Assembly: GCA_023434205.1 (NCBI GenBank)
Contig: JAEYTB010000204.1
Location: 1 to 18,103 of the forward strand
Direction of reading: 5' to 3'
Origin: Planctomycetota bacterium
GTDB lineage: Bacteria; Planctomycetota; Phycisphaerae; Phycisphaerales; UBA1924
Length of the DNA stretch: 18,103 nucleotides
Of the stretch, positions 14,047 to 18,103 are shown one piece after another. The position numbers and the translations under genes were made by a program. Numbering within the stretch: position 1 is the stretch's first letter; every line of letters starts with the position of its first letter. Under the pieces are notes generated by a model. That model worked only from the letters and a program-made list of their open reading frames with translations. It was not told the DNA's origin and searched no databases.

Positions 14047-15087
14047 TTAGACGAGCTGCTCGGCGTCGCCGCCGCGGCCTTCGATGATGACGTCGCCGGA
14101 CTCCTCGAGGCGGCGGACGATGTCGACGATGCGCTGCTGGGCGGTCTCGACGTCGCTGACGCGGACGGGGCCCATGTACTCCATGTCCTCCTTGATGAGC
14201 GCGGCGGCGCGTTCGGACATGTTCTTGAAGATTTTGGTCTGGAGCTCGGTGCTGGCGGTCTTGAGGGCGAGGGAGAGCTCGGAGTTGTCGACTTCCTTGA
14301 GGACTGCCTGGATGCCCTTGTCGTTGACCTTCATGACGTCCTCGAAGACGAACATGAGGCGGCGGATCTGCTCGACCAGGTCGGGGTCCTCGGCCTCGAG
14401 GCCCTCCATGATGCTCTTCTCGGTGGCGCGGTCGGCGAGGTTCAGGATCTCGGCGACGGTGGGCACGCCGCCGGCCTTCTCCATGCTCTGCACGAGCATG
14501 CTGGAGAGGCGGGACTCCAGGCCGCGCTCGACCTCGCGGATGACCTCGGGGTTGGTCTGCTCCATGTTGGCGACGCGCTTGATGACCTCGATCTGCTTCT
14601 GCATGGGCAGGCCGACGAGGATCTCCGCGGCCTTGTGGTGGGGCAGGTGGCAGACGATCAGGGCGATGGTCTGGGGGTGCTCGTCCTGGATGAAGGTCAT
14701 CAGGTTCTCGCTCTCGGCCCGCTGGAGGAACGAGAACGGGGTCTTCTGCACCTGGGTCTGAATCTGGCCGAGCATGCGCTCGGCGCTCTTGGCGTCCAGC
14801 GAGCTGCTCAGGAGCTGGCGGGCGTAGTCGAGGCTGCCCTCGTTGGCGTACTGGCTGGCGACGGTGATGGAGTAGAACTCTTCGACTACCTCGGCCTGGA
14901 GGCTCTGGGGCACGCGGCCCAGGCTCGCGAGCTCGCGGGTAACCTCCTCGACGGCCTGCGTGTTGAGCTGGCGGAGGACCGAGGAGGCCTTCTCGGGGCC
15001 GATCGCGAGCAGCAGGATCGCGGCCTTGGTGATGCCGCCCAGCTCGGCGGCCTTGGCGGGGAGTTTCTCGTGCGGGCGGCGGGGCAT
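14047..15087 (-). CDS. fliG: Flagellar motor switch protein FliG
   Basis: FliG is the rotor protein that binds the MS ring and interacts with the stators to generate torque. The 346-residue product has the N-terminal KAAILLLAIG helix (21-30), the middle domain with the conserved EHPQT motif (136-140), and the C-terminal motor domain starting at MFVF (245-248). Charged residues known to drive rotation are kept: Lys276, Arg293, Glu300-Asp301 and Arg309, matching enterobacterial Lys264, Arg281, Asp288-Asp289 and Arg297. The start abuts the stop of fliF, read TAG ATG with no gap, so the two are probably coupled in translation. Confidence 0.97.
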   Translation of the reverse strand: MPRRPHEKLPAKAAELGGITKAAILLLAIGPEKASSVLRQLNTQAVEEVTRELASLGRVPQSLQAEVVEEFYSITVASQYANEGSLDYARQLLSSSLDAKSAERMLGQIQTQVQKTPFSFLQRAESENLMTFIQDEHPQTIALIVCHLPHHKAAEILVGLPMQKQIEVIKRVANMEQTNPEVIREVERGLESRLSSMLVQSMEKAGGVPTVAEILNLADRATEKSIMEGLEAEDPDLVEQIRRLMFVFEDVMKVNDKGIQAVLKEVDNSELSLALKTASTELQTKIFKNMSERAAALIKEDMEYMGPVRVSDVETAQQRIVDIVRRLEESGDVIIEGRGGDAEQLV

Positions 15088-16809
15088 CTACTCCTCCACG
15101 TCGATCCAGCGGTTGAGCATCTTCGCGGCGGACTCGGGGTTGCTCTGCACCATCTGGCTCACGGTCTCCAGCAGCTTCTGGCTCTGCATCTGGTCGTCGC
15201 CGACCTCGATGCCCTCCATCGCCAGCTCGCCCTCGTCGGCCTCGCCGATGACGTCAGCCTGGAGCTCGAGCGACGGGGGCAGGCCGACCAGCTCTTCGGC
15301 GCTGGGGATGTCCGTCTTCTTGCCGGCCTTCTTGACCATCACGACCATCATGCCCATCGCGACCAGGGCGAGCAGGCCGAGCACGCCCTTCTCGATGAGG
15401 CCGCCTGAGAAGCCGAGCGCCCCCCCACCACCGCCCCCGCCGCCCATGAAGGTCGCGAGCATGCCGGTGGGCTGTGCCGCGGCGTTGCCGAGCAGGGCCA
15501 TGTCGGGGATGATGGAGACGCTGATGGAGTCGTCCACCAGCGCATCGATGGACTTGGGGTCGAGCTTGGTGTTGGTCTGCGCGGTCATGGCCTTGACCTG
15601 CGGGCGGATGCCGGCGCGGATGATTGCCTGCACTTCCTCGAACTTCTTCGCGACCGCGGCGGCGTCGGGGGCCTGTTCCCCTTCTCTGGGCTTGACGAGC
15701 CCCTCGATGAAGCTGGTGGGGACGTTGACCGAAACGGCGACCATCGTGGGGTGGCCGCGGGGGTCGAGCACGGTTTCCTGCTTGGTGCCGGCGAAGGCCT
15801 CGCTCTCGCTGGTGGTCTCGCTGCTCTCGGTGCCGCCGGCGGCGCCGCTGCCGCGGTTGATGTCCGCGAGCTGGTTGGACATGGGGCCGGGCTCGCCGCC
15901 GGGGACGCTCTCGACGCTCTTGGTGATAGTCTCGGCGTTTCTCTTCTCGATCGCGAGGCTGCCCTCGCCCTCGGGGAGGTAGCTCTTGGTGCTGCTGGTG
16001 ACGCGAGTCACATCCACCTGCGCGGTGACGGCGACGATCACGCCGGGGATGTAGCTGAGCAGGTCCAGAACCTTGTCGCGGGTCTGGGCCTCGACGCGGG
16101 CGGCGTGCTCGAGGTACGTCGTCGAGAGTTCGTCGTCCCCGCCGCGGGCTCGGCGCTGGCGGCCGGTGCTGCCGTCGATGATCCTGACGCGTTCGGTGTC
16201 GAGCCCCGCGACGCTGCCGGCGATGAAGCCCGCCACGGCGTCCACCATCGGCTGGGGCATGGCCTCGCCGGTCTGCGTCCACACCGTGGCGCTCGCCGTG
16301 GGCTTCTTGACGGCGGCGCCCAGGCCCATGGGCTTGGGGGCGTCGATGAGCACCTTGGCGGACTTGACGCCCTTGAACTGGCCGATGGTCTCGGCCAGCT
16401 CGTTCATGAGGGCGTTGAGGTAGTTCCGCTCGTTCTCCTGCTGGCTGTTGGTCCACTTGCTGTTCTCGATGAGGTTCTTGAACAGCAGCGTCTTGTCGCT
16501 GGGCATGCGGCCCGCCTCGGCGAGCACGGCGCGGGCCCGCGGGGCCTCCGCCGCCGCGATCATCATGCGGCCGTTCTGCGGCAGCACCTTGAAGCCGACG
16601 TTGGAAAGGGTCGTCTGGGCGGCGGTCTGCTCGGCGGCGGTGGCGCCGGGGAGCACCTCGACCATGTCGGGCTTGCCCGACCACTGCGCGACGACGAAGA
16701 GGAGCGTGAGCAGCAGCAGCGCGGTGCTGGCCATCGCCAGCTTGTGCGAGGCGCTGAGCTTCTTCACCTGCTCGCTGATGTTCGCCAGGATCTGGCGAAG
16801 TGCGTCCAT
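15088..16809 (-). CDS. fliF: Flagellar MS-ring protein FliF
   Basis: FliF forms the MS ring in the inner membrane, the base on which the rest of the flagellum is built. The 573-residue product has a first transmembrane helix at about 24-42 and a second at about 474-493. Between them the ring-building motifs include NERNYLNALMNELAETI (126-142) and VKSAKVLIDAPKP (148-160). A long variable periplasmic segment follows. An eight-glycine run lies at 456-463, just before the second helix. The C-terminus AAKMLNRWIDVEE matches the FliG-binding tail. The start at 16809 is supported by GGAGG 4 bases upstream inside the recurrent word GCACGGAGGC. The stop TAG abuts the fliG start. Confidence 0.96.
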   Translation of the reverse strand: MDALRQILANISEQVKKLSASHKLAMASTALLLLTLLFVVAQWSGKPDMVEVLPGATAAEQTAAQTTLSNVGFKVLPQNGRMMIAAAEAPRARAVLAEAGRMPSDKTLLFKNLIENSKWTNSQQENERNYLNALMNELAETIGQFKGVKSAKVLIDAPKPMGLGAAVKKPTASATVWTQTGEAMPQPMVDAVAGFIAGSVAGLDTERVRIIDGSTGRQRRARGGDDELSTTYLEHAARVEAQTRDKVLDLLSYIPGVIVAVTAQVDVTRVTSSTKSYLPEGEGSLAIEKRNAETITKSVESVPGGEPGPMSNQLADINRGSGAAGGTESSETTSESEAFAGTKQETVLDPRGHPTMVAVSVNVPTSFIEGLVKPREGEQAPDAAAVAKKFEEVQAIIRAGIRPQVKAMTAQTNTKLDPKSIDALVDDSISVSIIPDMALLGNAAAQPTGMLATFMGGGGGGGGALGFSGGLIEKGVLGLLALVAMGMMVVMVKKAGKKTDIPSAEELVGLPPSLELQADVIGEADEGELAMEGIEVGDDQMQSQKLLETVSQMVQSNPESAAKMLNRWIDVEE

Positions 16810-16812
16810 CGG

Positions 16813-16822
16813 GCCTCCGTGC
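16813..16822 (-). promoter_or_regulatory. Ribosome binding site of fliF within recurrent word
   Basis: GCACGGAGGC on the coding strand places GGAGG 4 bases before the fliF ATG. This matches the arrangement at fliJ exactly. Confidence 0.75.
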
Positions 16823-16828
16823 CGCGTT

Positions 16829-16867
16829 CAGCGCAGTCCTTGCGCTGTGGGGTTGCGCGTGAGCGCA
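16829..16867 (-). promoter_or_regulatory. Two perfect hairpins in the fliF leader
   Basis: CAGCGCA at 16829-16835 pairs with TGCGCTG at 16841-16847 around a five-base loop, a perfect 7-bp stem. About seven bases further from the gene, TGCGC at 16854-16858 pairs with GCGCA at 16863-16867 around GTGA. These lie 20-58 bases from the fliF start, close to its ribosome binding site, so they could modulate fliF translation. No known riboswitch class was recognised. Confidence 0.55.
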
Positions 16868-17005
16868 CATCCCGCGGCATCCATCGGCCGGGGGCGGGGG
16901 GCCGCTTGAGGTTTGGGGATCGGAATGGGAGCCGAACGCGGAGGGGGCGGAGGGGGGGAGGAGGGCGCGGAGAAGGGAAGAGCGGGGACTGGACCCCGCG
17001 TTGGA
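16868..17005. other. Purine-rich fliE-fliF spacer, no gene seen
   Basis: This part of the 462-bp spacer holds no gene that I can support. The plus strand is a G/A-rich run with GGAGGG, GCGGAG and GGAAG words from about 16910 to 17005. No clear promoter was found. The 21-bp repeat array begins beyond it. Confidence 0.5.
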
Positions 17006-17115
17006 AGAGCGCAGAAGCCCTTTTGAGGAGTTGGAGTGCCCGAGGCAGGAGCAAACCTGCGGAGGTTTGGAGTAAACCTTCGGAGGTTTGGAGCAATCCT
17101 TCGGACTTCGGGAGC
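17006..17115. repeat. 21-bp tandem repeat with hairpin-forming units, fliF leader
   Basis: Units of 21 bases start with GGAG at 17027, 17048, 17069, 17090 and 17111. Two central units are nearly identical and each contains a perfect 6-bp stem: AAACCT and AGGTTT around a 4-base loop, at 17053-17068 (loop GCGG) and 17074-17089 (loop TCGG). The outer units are diverged. On the fliF-coding strand one frame reads as a Leu-rich seven-residue repeat such as LLQTSEG, but it begins only with TTG, has no good ribosome binding site and runs into the start of fliF, so I regard it as non-coding. Confidence 0.75.
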
Positions 17116-17166
17116 CGCCGCCGCGACGGAAATGGAGACGCGGGCGCCGTTGCTCGGCAGAATCTG

Positions 17167-17186
17167 CGCGGCGGTTATTCGCCGCG
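17167..17186 (-). terminator. 7-bp hairpin downstream of fliE, candidate terminator or processing site
   Basis: CGCGGCG at 17167-17173 and CGCCGCG at 17180-17186 form a perfect 7-bp stem around a six-base loop, about 85 bp after the fliE stop. There is no T-tract after it, so it could be a weak terminator, a pause site or an RNA-stability element. Confidence 0.35.
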
Positions 17187-17215
17187 ACGCTGTTCCTGCC
17201 CCGATCCCCCTCCGA

Positions 17216-17241
17216 GCCTCCGTGATTCAGTGCCTCCGTGC
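17216..17241 (-). repeat. Two tandem copies of the GCACGGAGGC word
   Basis: Two copies of the recurrent word lie side by side just after the fliE stop: an exact copy at 17232-17241 and a one-base variant at 17216-17225. They are not near any start codon, which shows that the word is spread as an intergenic repeat and not only as a ribosome binding site. Confidence 0.6.
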
Positions 17242-17271
17242 CGATAGCCCCGGCTCACGGGCGCGGGCGGG

Positions 17272-17601
17272 TCAGGTGCGGATCTGCTTCACTTCCTCGT
17301 AGGCCTCGACGACCTTGTTGCGCAGGGCCTGGAGCATGCGGAAGGCGTTGTCGGCCTTCTGCGTCGCCATGATCACGCCCTCGAGGTCGGTCCGCTGGCC
17401 GGTGGCGAGGTCCTCGACGGCGCGGGTCGCGTCCTGCTGGGCCTTGTTGACCTCGTTGAGGTTCTGGAGCAGCACATCCTTGAAGGAGGCGCCGGGGGTG
17501 GCCGCGGGAAGTTCGCCCCCGGGGCCCTTGATGACGGGGCGCGGGTACGCGGAAGGGTTCACCCCTCCTGCTCCGCCGATCAGCCCGACTGGGTCGCTCA
17601 T
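17272..17601 (-). CDS. fliE: Flagellar hook-basal body adaptor FliE
   Basis: FliE joins the MS ring to the proximal rod and is among the first exported subunits. The product has 109 residues, as usual. The N-terminal 38 residues are Gly/Pro-rich. The conserved part begins with FKDVLLQNLNEVNKAQQDAT (40-59), continues with the TDLEGVIMATQKADNAFRML helix, and ends with NKVVEAYEEVKQIRT, which matches the FliE C-terminal pattern. The start is supported by GAGGA about 7 bases upstream. It lies between flgC and fliF, the order flgC-fliE-fliF expected in this type of cluster. An 86-bp double-hairpin element separates it from flgC. Confidence 0.95.
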   Translation of the reverse strand: MSDPVGLIGGAGGVNPSAYPRPVIKGPGGELPAATPGASFKDVLLQNLNEVNKAQQDATRAVEDLATGQRTDLEGVIMATQKADNAFRMLQALRNKVVEAYEEVKQIRT

Positions 17602-17613
17602 GGTCTGGTCCTC

Positions 17614-17699
17614 GTGCCACGATCACGCCGCGTGATCGTGCCTGTGTCCTGCAACGTCCGGGGGACGGGGGGCACGATCATGAGGCATGATCGTGGCAC
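17614..17699. repeat. REP-like double hairpin between flgC and fliE
   Basis: Two perfect hairpins lie 32 bp apart. The first has arms CACGATCACG (17618-17627) and CGTGATCGTG (17631-17640) with a CCG loop. The second has arms CACGATCATG (17673-17682) and CATGATCGTG (17686-17695) with an AGG loop. All four arms share the ACGATCA core. The outer 14 bases of the whole element (17614-17627 and 17686-17699) are reverse complements at 13 of 14 positions, so the element is a nested inverted repeat 86 bases long. The layout resembles paired REP elements. It leaves only the ribosome binding site before fliE. Confidence 0.88.
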
Positions 17700-17700
17700 C

Positions 17701-17715
17701 CTGGCATTATGCCAG
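17701..17715 (-). other. Hairpin with the flgC stop codon in its loop
   Basis: CTGGCA at 17701-17706 and TGCCAG at 17710-17715 form a perfect 6-bp stem whose three-base loop is the TAA stop codon of flgC. It directly adjoins the REP-like element. Confidence 0.6.
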
Positions 17716-18103
17716 CAATCTCAGTGCCTGGCTGATCATCGTCTTGGTCGCCTCCGCGGCGACGGCGTTGGCCTCGTAGGCGCGGCTGGCCTCAAGGGCG
17801 TTGACCTGCTCGAGCACGGAGTTGACGTTGCTCTCCTGCACGTAGCCGGCGTGGGGGCCGGCTTTGAGGGCCCGCGGGTCGCCGGGGGCGTAGCGGAGGT
17901 TGAAGGGGGACTGGTCGATCTCGATCTCGCGGACGTGGACGCCCAGCGAGCGGCCCTGGGCGTGGCGGGCGGAGGGGTCGCCGGGCGCCATGATCACGTG
18001 GCGGGCGCGGTAGGGGGTGCCGTCGGGCCCCCGGGCGTTCTTGTTGGCGAGGTTGGCGGAGATCGCGGTGAGGCGGGTCCGCTGGGCGATCATGCCGCTG
18101 GTG
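17707..18103 (-). CDS. flgC: Proximal rod protein FlgC, 5' end beyond window
   Basis: FlgC is a proximal rod subunit of the basal body. The gene is incomplete: reading continues past the internal Met at 18093 as ...TSGM to the window edge, which matches the conserved FlgC start region (family pattern ISTSGM). About 131 residues are visible, and roughly eight are probably missing. The visible part has the rod N-terminal motif AISANLANKNARGPDG, the PFNLRYAPGDP stretch, and the C-terminal VNALEASRAYEANAVAAEA helix. The C-terminus is complete and ends with TAA. A tight hairpin holds the stop codon in its loop. flgB would be expected upstream, beyond the right edge. Confidence 0.95.
   Translation of the reverse strand, partial: TSGMIAQRTRLTAISANLANKNARGPDGTPYRARHVIMAPGDPSARHAQGRSLGVHVREIEIDQSPFNLRYAPGDPRALKAGPHAGYVQESNVNSVLEQVNALEASRAYEANAVAAEATKTMISQALRLLA

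Noticed and set aside
11762..15408. Two long plus-strand frames of about 700 codons opposite fliJ to fliF
   Set aside because: They mirror codon positions of fliI, fliH, fliG and fliF and have the low-complexity composition typical of antisense GC-rich frames.
16764..17096. Minus-strand frame with Leu-rich heptads in the fliE-fliF spacer
   Set aside because: It starts with TTG, has no Shine-Dalgarno site, overlaps the fliF start by 46 bases and becomes Pro/Arg-rich low complexity after the repeats.

Overview
The window is a GC-rich flagellar assembly cluster in which every recognisable gene lies on the minus strand. Reading right to left, the order is flgC (5' end cut off by the window edge), fliE, fliF, fliG, fliH, fliI, fliJ, a motE-like gene, fliK, flgD, a small flagellar-operon-protein gene, flgE, an unrecognised three-helix membrane protein, fliL, fliN, fliO, fliP, fliQ, fliR and flhB. 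High GC, flagellar proteins of diverged sequence, low use of Shine-Dalgarno sites in places, and intergenic words of the CACGGAGGCAC type suggest a planctomycete, perhaps of the Phycisphaerae. That placement is inference and only moderately certain.

Region by region. 17707-18103 holds the rod protein FlgC. 17272-17601 holds FliE, the rod/MS-ring adaptor. 11945-16809 encodes the MS ring (FliF), the rotor switch FliG and the export ATPase complex (FliH, FliI). 8135-11890 encodes the export stalk protein FliJ, a MotE-like coiled-coil protein, hook-length control FliK, the hook cap scaffold FlgD and the small conserved protein usually found beside it. 6268-8013 is the hook protein FlgE. 5812-6189 is an unknown membrane protein where many related clusters carry motA/motB. 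500-5667 encodes FliL, the C-ring protein FliN and the membrane export gate FliO, FliP, FliQ, FliR and FlhB.

Together these genes build the basal body and hook: FliF/FliG/FliN form the rotor, FliH/FliI/FliJ deliver subunits, FliOPQR-FlhB form the export gate, FlgC/FliE the proximal rod, and FlgD/FliK/FlgE the hook. Many genes overlap by 4 bp or abut, which implies translational coupling in one or a few long transcripts. fliM is not between fliL and fliN, and flhA, motA and motB are not in the window.

The most unusual content is intergenic: a double-hairpin REP-like element between flgC and fliE, a 21-bp hairpin repeat in the fliF leader, a long degenerate 21-bp tandem array downstream of flhB, an inverted repeat between fliR and flhB with a third related copy after flhB, and a recurrent 10-base word that serves as the ribosome binding site of fliF and fliJ. 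I found no defence system, CRISPR array, transposase, tRNA or rRNA.
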